The position numbers and the translations under genes are program-made. Below, in pieces: positions 25,721 through 34,367 of a DNA stretch of 64,000 nucleotides (within the stretch, counting starts at the first letter, position 1; each line of letters begins with the position of its first letter). The notes beneath the pieces are model-generated. The model did not search any database and had not been told where the DNA came from. It worked only from the letters and a program-made list of their open reading frames with translations. The stretch comes from Yoonia sp. F2084L (lineage in GTDB: Bacteria > Pseudomonadota > Alphaproteobacteria > Rhodobacterales > Rhodobacteraceae). The stretch spans positions 186,001-250,000 of the forward strand of contig NZ_JALKAH010000004.1 of the NCBI RefSeq assembly GCF_023015625.1, written 5' to 3'.

Positions 25721-26181
25721 AAGCTGTAGAGGACCGCGATGCGTGTGGTCGTGACGGCTTCGGTAAAGATATCGTCCATAAAGTCACGAATGAACCCACC
25801 GCGTAAGACAAGGTTGGGCGACACCTCGCGTTCCGCCGCAAGCCCAAAGTTGAAACCGCCCGCGTTGTCGTCCTCGAAATAATACTCGGTGATGCCGCCA
25901 CTGACGCGGAATGTATAGTCAGACCAATCATAGCTGAGCCAGCCGCCGACCCGGGCGGTGTCATAATCATTGTCACCTCCGACGCGCAGACCATATTCCG
26001 CCTCTGCGCCGATGCCAAAGTATCCGGTGTCAAACCCAAGCCCGCCAATGACAGACGTCACGGTTTGCCCATCACCAGAGTGAGGGTAATGATAATCAAG
26101 GCCCGCACCGACATAGGCGTCCTGCGCATGGGCAGCCGATCCGACCGTGGCCGCTATAACGAAGGGGAACAGACATTTCAT
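25717..26181 (-). CDS. small outer-membrane beta-barrel protein
   Basis: A 154-residue protein with a Sec signal peptide (MKCLFPFVIAATVGSAAHA, cleaved after residue 19). The mature part alternates polar and hydrophobic residues in eight to ten strands with many Gly, Tyr and Asp turns and ends in a C-terminal Phe, typical of porin-like outer-membrane proteins. A strong Shine-Dalgarno AAAGGAGA stands upstream. Function unknown; similar small barrels act as adhesins, enzymes or porins. It is divergent from metG. Confidence 0.75.
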   Translation of the reverse strand: MKCLFPFVIAATVGSAAHAQDAYVGAGLDYHYPHSGDGQTVTSVIGGLGFDTGYFGIGAEAEYGLRVGGDNDYDTARVGGWLSYDWSDYTFRVSGGITEYYFEDDNAGGFNFGLAAEREVSPNLVLRGGFIRDFMDDIFTEAVTTTRIAVLYSF

Positions 26182-26314
26182 GAGTATCTCCTTTGGCGCA
26201 TGGGTATGGCTTAGATGTAATCGGGACCCGTCGAAAATGCCAGCGCGTCCGCAACATCTGGCATCTATGCGCGCACCCCGCTAGATAGGCTGCAAATCTG
26301 CAAGGACAGCACGC

Positions 26315-28033
26315 ATGGCCCGCCATCTGATCACATCCGCCATTCCCTACATTAACGGGATCAAACACCTTGGAAATCTGGTGGGCAGTCAACTGCCTGC
26401 TGATCTCTATGCCCGCTATCTGCGGCAACGCGGGCATGAGGTTCTATTTCTTTGTGCGACCGATGAACATGGCACGCCCGCCGAGTTGGCGGCTGCAAAA
26501 GCGGGCAAACCGGTCGCGGAATACTGTGCAGAGATGCATGAAGTGCAGGCCAAAATCGCTGATGGGTTCCGGTTGTCCTTTGATCATTTTGGCAGGTCTT
26601 CCAGCCCACAGAACCATAAGCTGACCCAAGCGTTTGCGACGCGACTGGCCGAGGTTGATCTGATCAAAGAGGTAACCGAAGAGCAGGTTTACTCTGTCGC
26701 TGATGGTCGCTTCCTGCCCGACCGCTACATTGAAGGTACTTGCCCCAACTGCGGGTTTGACTCTGCGCGCGGCGATCAATGCGACAATTGCACCAAGCAG
26801 CTTGATCCGACCGACCTGATCAATCCGCATTCCACGATCTCTGGCGCGACCGAGCTTGAGGTGCGCGAAACCAAGCACCTCTATTTGCGCCAGTCTGATC
26901 TGAAAGAACAACTCGCCGCATGGATCGACACCAAGAAAGACTGGCCGATCCTGACAACCTCCATCGCCAAGAAATGGCTCAACGATGGTGACGGCCTGCA
27001 AGACCGCGGCATCACCCGCGATCTGGATTGGGGTATTCCGGTCAAGCAGGGCGACCAGATATGGCCCGGCATGGAAGGCAAAGTCTTTTACGTTTGGTTT
27101 GATGCCCCCATCGAATACATCGCCTGCGCACAGGAATGGGAAGACGCAGGCAAAGGCAGCGACTGGGCGCGCTGGTGGCGGACGGATCAGGGGGCGGCCG
27201 ATGTGACCTACACCCAGTTCATGGGCAAGGATAATGTGCCGTTCCACACGCTGTCGTTCCCGGCCACCATTTTGGGCAGTCAAGAACCCTGGAAACTGGT
27301 CGATTACATCAAATCCTTCAACTACCTCAACTACGATGGCGGCCAGTTCAGCACCTCGCGCGGGCGCGGTGTGTTCATGGATCAAGCGCTGGAGCTTTTG
27401 CCCGCAGACTATTGGCGTTGGTGGCTTTTATCGCATGCGCCTGAATCTTCAGACGCGGAATTCACGTGGGAAAACTTCCAAACGGACGTGAACAAGGACC
27501 TTGCGGATGTTTTGGGCAATTTTGTTAGCCGGATCACTAAGTTTTGCCGCTCGAAGTTCGGTGAAGCTGTCCCCGAAGGCGGCAGCTACGGCCCAGCCGA
27601 AGAGAAACTGATCGCAGACCTGACCGCCCGCCTGAAAGCCTACGAAGGCTATATGGACGCGATGGAAGTCCGAAAATCCGCCGCCGAATTGCGGGCCATC
27701 TGGGTGCTGGGCAACGAATACCTGCAAGCCAACGCGCCTTGGACCACCATCAAGACCGATCCCGAAACGGCAGCGATGCAAGTGCGCCTCGCGCTGAACC
27801 TGATCCGTATCTATGCGGTGTTGTCAGCGGCGTTTATTCCTGATGCCGCCAAGACAATGATCACCGCGATGCAAACCGATGATGATGCATGGCCGACAGA
27901 TATAGAGGCAGCGCTTCAGGCGCTACCAGCGGGCCACGCCTTTACCGTGCCTGAAAACTTATTCCGCAAGATCACGGATGATGAGCGCGAAGATTGGGCG
28001 GCGCGCTTCGCCGGGACACGCGACGAAGGCTAG
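26315..28033 (+). CDS. metG: methionyl-tRNA synthetase
   Basis: A 572-residue cytoplasmic synthetase. The HIGH-like motif is in [15 protein letters not shown] (residues about 10-24). The zinc knuckle [17 protein letters not shown] lies near residue 145, and the KMSKS-equivalent FSTSRGRG near 343 is the form used in this branch. The C-terminal anticodon-binding helix bundle follows; no C-terminal dimerisation (EMAP) domain is present. Downstream, the YdeI gene begins 2 bases after the stop, so the two are cotranscribed. Confidence 0.96.
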   Translation: MARHLITSAIPYINGIKHLGNLVGSQLPADLYARYLRQRGHEVLFLCATDEHGTPAELAAAKAGKPVAEYCAEMHEVQAKIADGFRLSFDHFGRSSSPQNHKLTQAFATRLAEVDLIKEVTEEQVYSVADGRFLPDRYIEGTCPNCGFDSARGDQCDNCTKQLDPTDLINPHSTISGATELEVRETKHLYLRQSDLKEQLAAWIDTKKDWPILTTSIAKKWLNDGDGLQDRGITRDLDWGIPVKQGDQIWPGMEGKVFYVWFDAPIEYIACAQEWEDAGKGSDWARWWRTDQGAADVTYTQFMGKDNVPFHTLSFPATILGSQEPWKLVDYIKSFNYLNYDGGQFSTSRGRGVFMDQALELLPADYWRWWLLSHAPESSDAEFTWENFQTDVNKDLADVLGNFVSRITKFCRSKFGEAVPEGGSYGPAEEKLIADLTARLKAYEGYMDAMEVRKSAAELRAIWVLGNEYLQANAPWTTIKTDPETAAMQVRLALNLIRIYAVLSAAFIPDAAKTMITAMQTDDDAWPTDIEAALQALPAGHAFTVPENLFRKITDDEREDWAARFAGTRDEG

Positions 28034-28035
28034 CG

Positions 28036-28638
28036 ATGGCAAAACCGCCACTTCAGGATGCGCCAGAAGTCACGGTCGAAACCCGTGCAGCCTTGCGTGA
28101 TTGGCTGGCCCAGAACCACAACACCGCTGGCGGGGTCTGGATCGTGGCTTTCAAAAAGGCGGACGCCGACCGCTATCTACCGCTTAGCGAGGTCGTGGAT
28201 GAGGCGCTGTGCTTTGGCTGGGTCGATAGCCTGCCGCGCGCCAAGGATGCGACACGCACCATGCTCTACGTCAGCCCGCGCAAGCCCGGATCAAAGTGGA
28301 GCCGGGTGAATAAGGATAAAGTGGCCAAACTGATTGCAGACGGTCTGATGACGCCAGCCGGGCAAGCCGTCATCGACAAGGCCAAAGCGGATGGTAGTTG
28401 GACGGCGTTAGATGACGTCGAGGATCTTATGATTCCGGCGGATCTGCAAGCGGCCTTTGATGCTTGCCCCGGCGCGCAAACCAACTGGGAAGGCTTTCCG
28501 CGATCCGTCAAACGTGGTGCTCTGGAAATCGTTCTTAACGCAAAACGAGCGGTTACCCGCGCAGCGAAGATTGCAACAATCGTCGAGGACAGCGCCCAAA
28601 ACAAAAGGCCCTTCCAATGGAAGGGCCCTAAATCGTGA
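28036..28638 (+). CDS. YdeI/OmpD-associated family protein
   Basis: A 200-residue soluble protein with the family blocks GVWIVAFKKADADRYLPLSEVVDEALCFGWVDS (the WxxxxK and FGWVD elements) and SKWSRVNKDKV. The family is annotated as YdeI/OmpD-associated or bacteriocin-protection protein on weak evidence; function not known. Start is ATG 28036, just after the metG stop; the upstream in-frame start lies inside metG. Its last codons contain a hairpin that looks like the terminator of the opposite-strand TRAP operon. Confidence 0.8.
   Translation: MAKPPLQDAPEVTVETRAALRDWLAQNHNTAGGVWIVAFKKADADRYLPLSEVVDEALCFGWVDSLPRAKDATRTMLYVSPRKPGSKWSRVNKDKVAKLIADGLMTPAGQAVIDKAKADGSWTALDDVEDLMIPADLQAAFDACPGAQTNWEGFPRSVKRGALEIVLNAKRAVTRAAKIATIVEDSAQNKRPFQWKGPKS
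28598..28627 (-). terminator. intrinsic terminator of the binding-protein operon, inside the YdeI gene
   Basis: On the minus strand GGCCCTTCC (28627-28619), loop ATT, GGAAGGGCC (28615-28607) is followed by TTTTGTTTT. It lies 25 bases past the TRAP gene stop and within the last codons of the convergent YdeI gene. Confidence 0.8.
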
Positions 28639-28651
28639 CTTTGATGGAGAC

Positions 28652-29803
28652 TTAGACCTCTGCGAAGAGATCCTCAGCGCCGCGCTTGGCGAGGTATTCC
28701 GCCTGCGAAATCGGGCCAGCACTACCAACCATCGCGCGGTAGGCATCATAGCTTTCCACAATACGGCGGCCCATGTCGTCATCTTCGGCAACACCTGCGG
28801 CCACTTCGAATGACACACGTGCCAGTTCGTTCCAGACGTCATCAGGCAGGCGCGTCGGCTTCACACCGGATTCGGCCAGCAACTGGACCAAAGCAAGACC
28901 ATTGTTACCATAGTAGTCAGCGGTATGGTTGGTCAGCTCTGCGTCGGTCACCGTTTCGATCACTGCACGATCCAGATCAGACAAGTTGTTCCAGAAATCC
29001 AGGTTCATTCCGATCGAAGCCATCGTGCCGGGTTCATGGAAGCCGGGGTAGATGTACGTGGACAGCAGTTTCTGGAAGCCAAACTGCAGGTCGTTGTAAG
29101 GACCAACCCATTCGGTCGCGTCGATGGTGCCTTCGAAAAGCGCCTCAACAATACCACCACCGGGAAGGACAACAGCGTTTGCACCCATGCGCGCAATCAC
29201 CTGACCACCAAGGCCGGGCATACGCATTGTCAGACCTTCAAAGTCTTCCATGCTTGTGATTTCTTTATTGAACCAACCGCCCATCTGGACGCCCGTACCG
29301 CCAACCGCCAGTGATTTCACGCCATAACCTGCGTTCAATTCGTCCCAAAGCTCCTGACCACCGCCGTATTTGACCCAAGCGGTCTGCTCGACCGATGTCA
29401 GGCCCAATGGCACCGTCGTAAAGAAGTTGAAACCACGGTGCTTGCCTTGGAAATAGTACTCAGCCGAGTGGTACATCTCGATTTCGCCGTTGCTGGCGGC
29501 GTCATGCACACCCAGCGGTGGGACCAATGATCCGGCCCAGTAGGTTTCAACATTCAGGCGACCATTGGACGCTGTGTTGATCCCGGCAGCCACGCGTGCC
29601 GCACTGTCAGCCAGACCACCCAGACCCTGCGGCCAGGACGTTGCCATACGGATCGTCAGCGGTGCGCCTTGGGCCACAGCAGGGGCGGCAAGAGCAGCAC
29701 CGGTCAGCGCAGCACCGCCACCCAGCAACGCACGGCGGCGCGACAGGGTTTTCAGTTCAGATGACGTGTTCTGCATCATGTTGTCTTTCGCTTGATAAGT
29801 CAT
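28652..29803 (-). CDS. TRAP transporter substrate-binding protein, DctP/TakP-like
   Basis: A 383-residue periplasmic binding protein with a Tat-type signal (SRRRALLGGGAAL, residues about 21-33, after a short leader). The mature domain has DctP-family features: GGTGVQMGGWF near residue 180, the carboxylate-binding Arg in LTMRMPGLG (about 205), and ATEWVGPYND (about 240) with the usual Trp. Such proteins deliver oxo acids or other carboxylates to QM membrane subunits, but none is encoded in this window. Overlaps the upstream paralogue by 4 bases (ATGA). Transcription probably ends in the hairpin at 28598-28627. Confidence 0.86.
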   Translation of the reverse strand: MTYQAKDNMMQNTSSELKTLSRRRALLGGGAALTGAALAAPAVAQGAPLTIRMATSWPQGLGGLADSAARVAAGINTASNGRLNVETYWAGSLVPPLGVHDAASNGEIEMYHSAEYYFQGKHRGFNFFTTVPLGLTSVEQTAWVKYGGGQELWDELNAGYGVKSLAVGGTGVQMGGWFNKEITSMEDFEGLTMRMPGLGGQVIARMGANAVVLPGGGIVEALFEGTIDATEWVGPYNDLQFGFQKLLSTYIYPGFHEPGTMASIGMNLDFWNNLSDLDRAVIETVTDAELTNHTADYYGNNGLALVQLLAESGVKPTRLPDDVWNELARVSFEVAAGVAEDDDMGRRIVESYDAYRAMVGSAGPISQAEYLAKRGAEDLFAEV

Positions 29804-30834
29804 TGTGCGAGTGCCTCCTTACGGCCAAGGAAGAAGGCGGTTTCACCGATTTCGCTCCAACCGGCAACGTCGCCGATGAAGTACAGATAGGCATCCCCAA
29901 CATCAGCGCCCAGATCACCGGACTCGATGATTTCCAGCATCACCGCGTTTGAGGCGCTGATCTGAGCGGCCCAGATATCCTCTGGCACCTCATGGGATGT
30001 CACATCAGACCCGGCTGCTTGCAGCGCGCTTGCACTGTCGTGCATTGCCTTGCTGCGGTTTTGGCCATGTTCAGCCATGATGCAACGTTCCAGCAACAAC
30101 TGGTCAACTTCGGACAGACCATTCCACTTGCCCAGGTTGAACCCGACGGACAAGGATGAAGTCGGACGACCAGCGTTTGGTGTGGTCATATGTGGGAATG
30201 AGCCCAGCAACCCAGCCTCGGCCATCTGTGCAACGTTCAGCCCTTCAAAGGCATCCAATGAGCCCAGATCAACCGCTTGCGCACGGATATCGACGACGTC
30301 TGTCGCACCGATGGCGCGCATCACATTGACGCCCAGACCGATCGAACCGACGCGACCACCGGTCAGATCACCAGCACCGGACAGCGGAGCCTTGGACCAG
30401 ATCGGCATCGGGCCATCGTCACCGGCCATAAAGGCTTTGACGCCATATTCTTCGCCAAGGATGTCCCACATGAAACGGCCATCAGCGACAAGGATCCAGG
30501 ATTCCAGCTCGCTTGGGCTCATGCCACCAGGCATGGACGAAAAGATGCCGAAGGCGGCATTTGTGCCGACAAAAGCTTCTTCAGCGGTCATGTACATGTC
30601 GGCGCTGCCATCTGAGACGGTGGACAAGAAGCCCGCTGCATCCGGCGCGGGTGCCGTTTGTACGTTGATTTGGATGCTGCCGCCTGACGTGCGGGCAACG
30701 CGGTCGGCCAGGGCCTGAGCGGCGGCGGGCCGGTCGGTGATCAGGGACAGCGTGGTGGCACTTTGTGCCTGCGCTGTGGTTCCTGCGACCACCATGGCAC
30801 CCAATCCGGTGCCGAGTAACGTTCTACGTTTCAT
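29800..30834 (-). CDS. divergent TRAP-type substrate-binding protein paralogue
   Basis: A 344-residue protein with a short signal (MKRRTLLGTGLGAMVVAG, twin-Arg-like). The fold can be followed against the downstream DctP protein: LTGGRVGSIGLG aligns with the MRMPGLG segment, but the position of its carboxylate-binding Arg is a Gly, and the Trp-containing TEWVGP segment is not recognisable. It is therefore probably a degenerate or repurposed binding protein. It is 91 bases from the PstS-OmpA gene upstream and overlaps the downstream DctP gene, with AAGGA before its own start. Function unknown; perhaps a partner or decoy for the second binding protein. Confidence 0.72.
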   Translation of the reverse strand: MKRRTLLGTGLGAMVVAGTTAQAQSATTLSLITDRPAAAQALADRVARTSGGSIQINVQTAPAPDAAGFLSTVSDGSADMYMTAEEAFVGTNAAFGIFSSMPGGMSPSELESWILVADGRFMWDILGEEYGVKAFMAGDDGPMPIWSKAPLSGAGDLTGGRVGSIGLGVNVMRAIGATDVVDIRAQAVDLGSLDAFEGLNVAQMAEAGLLGSFPHMTTPNAGRPTSSLSVGFNLGKWNGLSEVDQLLLERCIMAEHGQNRSKAMHDSASALQAAGSDVTSHEVPEDIWAAQISASNAVMLEIIESGDLGADVGDAYLYFIGDVAGWSEIGETAFFLGRKEALAQ

Positions 30835-30925
30835 CTACAAGTGTCCTTCACTTGGCGGTTCCTTGAGGTTGGCTTGTTCCTACCCCGGAACCCTGTTCTG
30901 TTTATGACGTGGATGGGGCGATTGC

Positions 30926-32482
30926 TTAGCGCAACCAGATCTCAACACGACGATTGCTTTCGCGGCCATCCGCAGTCTCGTTGCAGCCGACTGGTGCCAG
31001 CGGACCATAAGACGACACCTGCATGCGGCCTGCCAGAACGTCACCACCCACGGCGCCGACAAGCGCGTCACGCACGCTTGAAGCACGCAGTAGCGCCAGA
31101 CGCTCGTTCAAGTCAAAACGACCAACGTCATCCGTAAAGCCAATGATCAGGATATCGCGGTTGCGCGCCTCAGGACCGTTCAAGAAGTCGACCATACGCT
31201 GTACGTCGACAACCGACTTCGTATCAAGCAAGGATGAGCCGGATGTAAAACGGAACGTCGTGGACAAACGATCAGCGGTGGCCAGATCACTTGAGAAGTT
31301 TTGCACCAAACCCAATGTTGTGTTGTTGTTGGCCGACAAGATTGCTGAAGTCATCCGTGTACCCTGAAGGCTGATCGGCTGCGCCACGACGGTTTGATCG
31401 ACGTAGCCGACACCTTGGATCAACGGCTGCGCAGCCGGAGAGGTCATGAAGTCGACGAAGTCAGCACCGGTTGACGCCAGCACGGCATCACCAGAATAGG
31501 CAAAGACACGACGGCTCAGCGGGTATTCTTCGGCCTTGATCGCAAAGTCTGTGGCATAGGCGAGCGGACCACAGGTCTGACGGATTGGCAGCACTTCGCT
31601 ATCGCCGGTTCCTGCCAGTGTTGTGATCGTGATCGCTGTTTCGTCCTGTGCAACGAGGGCAGCAGCTTGGCTTTCGCTCTCAGCGCGCTCGGCGCTGCGG
31701 CGCAGGCGGACACGCAAAGGATCCAGCACCAGTTCAGAGAAACCATCATCCAATGATGATCCTTCCGCAGGCAAGAGCATACGGATCGGTGCGTTGTCAC
31801 CACCTAGTTCAGACCAGTTTCTGATCCGGCCGGAGGCGATCTGGGCGAGTTCTTCCAATGACACAGACCGCACTGGGTTATTGGGGTGCACGATCGGGAC
31901 GAGTGCGTCCAGTGCGATAACCCGCTCGCGCGAAAGATCACGCAAATCATCACCACCACGCGCGATCACGCCGTCAGCCACTGACGCCGGCACAGGTGTT
32001 TTGGTAAGAGCGAGGCCAATCTGATTGCTCACCAGTTGCGCAAAGCCGTCAGTTGGCGAAACCACACCAACGTCTACTTTACCTGCGGTCGTGTTGGTGG
32101 CCATGTTTTGCAGGTCGATCCGGGCAACAACACCGTTTGCATCCGGGACGGAAAGGCCTGTCAGATCACGTGAAGACGCAAAACCATTTACCATCGCCTG
32201 CAAAAGGCTGGCGGTTGCAGGCTCGGTCACGGCGACTGTCAGATCAAGGTTTGTGTTGTTAGACGGGCACCCTTCGCCTGTGCAATTCGTTGCATCGCGC
32301 GATAGGCGCAGTTGGCCAATATCTGTGTCCAATACGTAAATTTCGTCGTCAAATGACAGCAGCGTACCGGAAATGGTCACCGCGTTGTCCTTGCTTGAAA
32401 TCGTTACTTCCTGCGCCGTCACGGCAAGTGGTGCGGCTGTTAAACAGGCTGCCAGGGTGAGTTTTTGTCGAAAATGATTCAT
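30926..32482 (-). CDS. PstS-like substrate-binding protein fused to an OmpA-type peptidoglycan-binding domain
   Basis: A 518-residue exported protein. A signal peptide (MNHFRQKLTLAACLTAAPLAVTA, residues 1-23) precedes a PBP2/PstS-like region (about 110-360; LALTKTPVP, LDALVPIVHPNNPV and SGRIRNWSELGG are landmarks). The last 110 residues are an OmpA C-terminal domain with FRFTSGSSLLDTKS, GFTDDVG, the DLNERLALLRASSV helix and NRRVEIWL, whose Asp and Arg bind peptidoglycan. The protein may be tethered to the cell wall and bind phosphate or another ligand. No pst permease is adjacent. ATG 32482 has AGAAGG upstream; a leader of 36 residues is rejected. Confidence 0.85.
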   Translation of the reverse strand: MNHFRQKLTLAACLTAAPLAVTAQEVTISSKDNAVTISGTLLSFDDEIYVLDTDIGQLRLSRDATNCTGEGCPSNNTNLDLTVAVTEPATASLLQAMVNGFASSRDLTGLSVPDANGVVARIDLQNMATNTTAGKVDVGVVSPTDGFAQLVSNQIGLALTKTPVPASVADGVIARGGDDLRDLSRERVIALDALVPIVHPNNPVRSVSLEELAQIASGRIRNWSELGGDNAPIRMLLPAEGSSLDDGFSELVLDPLRVRLRRSAERAESESQAAALVAQDETAITITTLAGTGDSEVLPIRQTCGPLAYATDFAIKAEEYPLSRRVFAYSGDAVLASTGADFVDFMTSPAAQPLIQGVGYVDQTVVAQPISLQGTRMTSAILSANNNTTLGLVQNFSSDLATADRLSTTFRFTSGSSLLDTKSVVDVQRMVDFLNGPEARNRDILIIGFTDDVGRFDLNERLALLRASSVRDALVGAVGGDVLAGRMQVSSYGPLAPVGCNETADGRESNRRVEIWLR

Positions 32483-32817
32483 GTCATTAACCTTCTTTAG
32501 TGGTAAGCGACGCCGTAAATCACGGCGGACCGTTTCTGACCGTTGTGCTAAGAATCCATTTTGTCCAAAAAAAGATACAATTGCGTCCAAAGGGGAAATT
32601 GTTTCCTCTCAATGCCTATTATTATGCAACCTTTGATTGAATTGCTGTACTCAAGCGAGGGATTCTGGCGGCAAATTCGGGCCAGCGATGCGAATGTGAC
32701 GGCTTTGAGGCACCATGCGAAAGGGCGTAACCTGCGCAATATCACGCCACGCTTGTTTCCATTGACCCAAAGCCATGCTTACTGCACATGTTCGACACAT
32801 TTGCAAAGGATCTAAGC
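32483..32817. other. 335-base divergent spacer without a convincing gene
   Basis: This AT-rich gap separates the minus-strand binding-protein operon from the plus-strand neuA gene and must hold both promoters. A symmetrical GGAAA TTG TTTCC stands near 32600-32620. An 84-codon plus-strand frame (32561-32815) has no recognisable protein pattern and I do not call it. Confidence 0.5.
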
Positions 32818-33531
32818 ATGATTATCGGTCACATCGGCGCGCGCGCAGGCAGCAAGGGGGTGCCAAACAAGAACTTTCGCATGCTGCATGGCAAGCCCCT
32901 GATTGATTGGTCACTTGATCAACTTTTCGCCTGCGGCCGGGTCGACCATGTCGTGGTTTCCACGGATTCACCTGAAATATATGAACATGCGCTGAAACGC
33001 GGCGGGCTTGATATCGGTCTGCGCCCGGCGGTGCTGGCAACAGACACGGCAGCCAAGTGGGATGTCTGGCAACACGCATTGGGCGAGGTTGAAAAGCAAA
33101 CGGGTCCGGCAACGGCATTTCTTGATCTTGACTGCACGTCACCCCTGCGACTGCCTCAGGACATAGAGGCGGGGCTTGATCTGTTTGCCGCCCAATCACC
33201 CGATATGGTGATGTCGTGCTGTGAAAGCCGCAAGAACCCCTACTTCAACATGCTTGAAACTGATGCCAATGGCGCTTTGCAAGTGTCAAAGCCGCTACCC
33301 CACGGTGTCGTGGCACGCCAGCAGGCACCGATGGTCTATGATCATGTTGGATTGGTCTATGTGGTCAAGCCAACCTATCTGCGGACGGCGACACGATTGT
33401 TTGAAGGGCATGTCATTCCACTTATCGTCCCGAACGAACGCGGGCTGGACGTTGACAGTCCATTTGACTGGGATGTCATTGAGTATTTGCTCGGCAAACA
33501 GATTGCCGATGGCCTGCGCGACCCGGCCTAG
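32818..33531 (+). CDS. acylneuraminate (nonulosonate) cytidylyltransferase
   Basis: A 237-residue enzyme of the NeuA/PseF family. The nucleotide-binding motif is in GHIGARAGSKGVPNKNFR (about residues 4-21), and VVVSTDSPEIYEHA, LDLDCTSPLRLPQDI and PLPHGVVARQQAPMVYDH are family blocks. It activates a sialic or pseudaminic/legionaminic-type sugar as the CMP form. ATG 32818 is chosen because AAAGGA precedes it; a start ten codons earlier lacks one. With the downstream synthase it identifies a nonulosonic-acid locus; which sugar is made cannot be told. It overlaps the opposite-strand phosphatase gene at its stop. Confidence 0.86.
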   Translation: MIIGHIGARAGSKGVPNKNFRMLHGKPLIDWSLDQLFACGRVDHVVVSTDSPEIYEHALKRGGLDIGLRPAVLATDTAAKWDVWQHALGEVEKQTGPATAFLDLDCTSPLRLPQDIEAGLDLFAAQSPDMVMSCCESRKNPYFNMLETDANGALQVSKPLPHGVVARQQAPMVYDHVGLVYVVKPTYLRTATRLFEGHVIPLIVPNERGLDVDSPFDWDVIEYLLGKQIADGLRDPA

Positions 33532-34235
33532 CGCCACCCCTGCCATGGCTTGAGCGCTGCCTGCTTTGCCAGAAAGCTTTGCGTGACCGCCTCGCGGTCA
33601 TATTCGGTCTTGATCCAATCCAGAATAGCAATGGGTGATTGCGCATTTCGGGCAGCATAGACATCACAGAAGTGGTCCAGAATACCGGTCGCCGTGCGCC
33701 GGATATGGAGATAACGAAAGCTCAGATGTGCCCGTGCCTGATCCAGCGTTTTCCCTTCATGTACCATCAGATATAGGATGGCGGCCAAGCCGGTTCGGTC
33801 CGCGCCTGACTTGCAGTGCATCAAAAACGGACGTTCTATGGTTTCAAACGCGTCCATCAAATCCAAAAGGGCCTGCACCTTTGGCGCGCGTCTTGCGGTC
33901 ATCTTGATGGTCACCAGCGTCATGCCAAGCGCGGCACAGCTTTCTTCTTCGAACAGATAGTGTGGCTGTTTTTCAACGCCACGCAAATTCAACACGGCCT
34001 TGATGCCCATCTTCGCGTAGGCTTCAAACCGTTTCGGGTCCGGCTGATTGGACCGATAGACGCCATCGGCGACCTTGTCGAAATTATGCCAGAACGTGCG
34101 AAAAATGCCGTGATCCAACCAACGCATGTGCGACATCGACCGGCGCCGTTCGGCTGGATCGGTGATGTCATGACCAAAGGATTTGCGCAGATCGCGTTCC
34201 TTTTGGTCCAATGCTCTGAATATCTTGCGGATCAT
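33528..34235 (-). CDS. dual-specificity / tyrosine protein phosphatase family protein
   Basis: A 235-residue cytoplasmic phosphatase with the P-loop HCKSGADRTG (HCxxGxxR, residues about 148-157) and the general-acid region in KMTARRAPKVQ. The N-terminal 70 residues carry YRSNQPDPKRFEAYA, matching bacterial phosphatases related to Siw14 or DSP. Possible substrates are phosphotyrosine, phosphoinositides or sugar phosphates. ATG 34235 begins the domain; an upstream 107-codon extension shadows neuB. It is inserted antisense between neuA and neuB. Confidence 0.82.
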   Translation of the reverse strand: MIRKIFRALDQKERDLRKSFGHDITDPAERRRSMSHMRWLDHGIFRTFWHNFDKVADGVYRSNQPDPKRFEAYAKMGIKAVLNLRGVEKQPHYLFEEESCAALGMTLVTIKMTARRAPKVQALLDLMDAFETIERPFLMHCKSGADRTGLAAILYLMVHEGKTLDQARAHLSFRYLHIRRTATGILDHFCDVYAARNAQSPIAILDWIKTEYDREAVTQSFLAKQAALKPWQGWR

Positions 34236-34367
34236 AGCGGGCTCTGTCTGCGGTGTTGCGCTGTCACTTGGACCATGCCCGCCCGCATTGCAATGGGCGC
34301 TGCCCAATTGCCCCCCAAGGTGAAACCCCATAAACACGCACTTAACGTCAAACACAGGAGCCTTTTC

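Noticed and set aside
26444..27385. 313-codon minus-strand frame opposite metG
   Set aside because: Shadow of metG.
28652..30834. Complete TRAP transporter for DHPS (HpsKLM)
   Set aside because: No membrane subunits are present and the locus is 17 kb from the sulfonate operon.
32561..32815. 84-codon frame in the divergent spacer before neuA
   Set aside because: No ribosome site, no hydrophobic or domain pattern, and it occupies the promoter region.
33816..34367. 184-codon upstream extension of the NeuB frame
   Set aside because: It is antisense to the phosphatase gene; NeuB has a good ribosome site at 34368.
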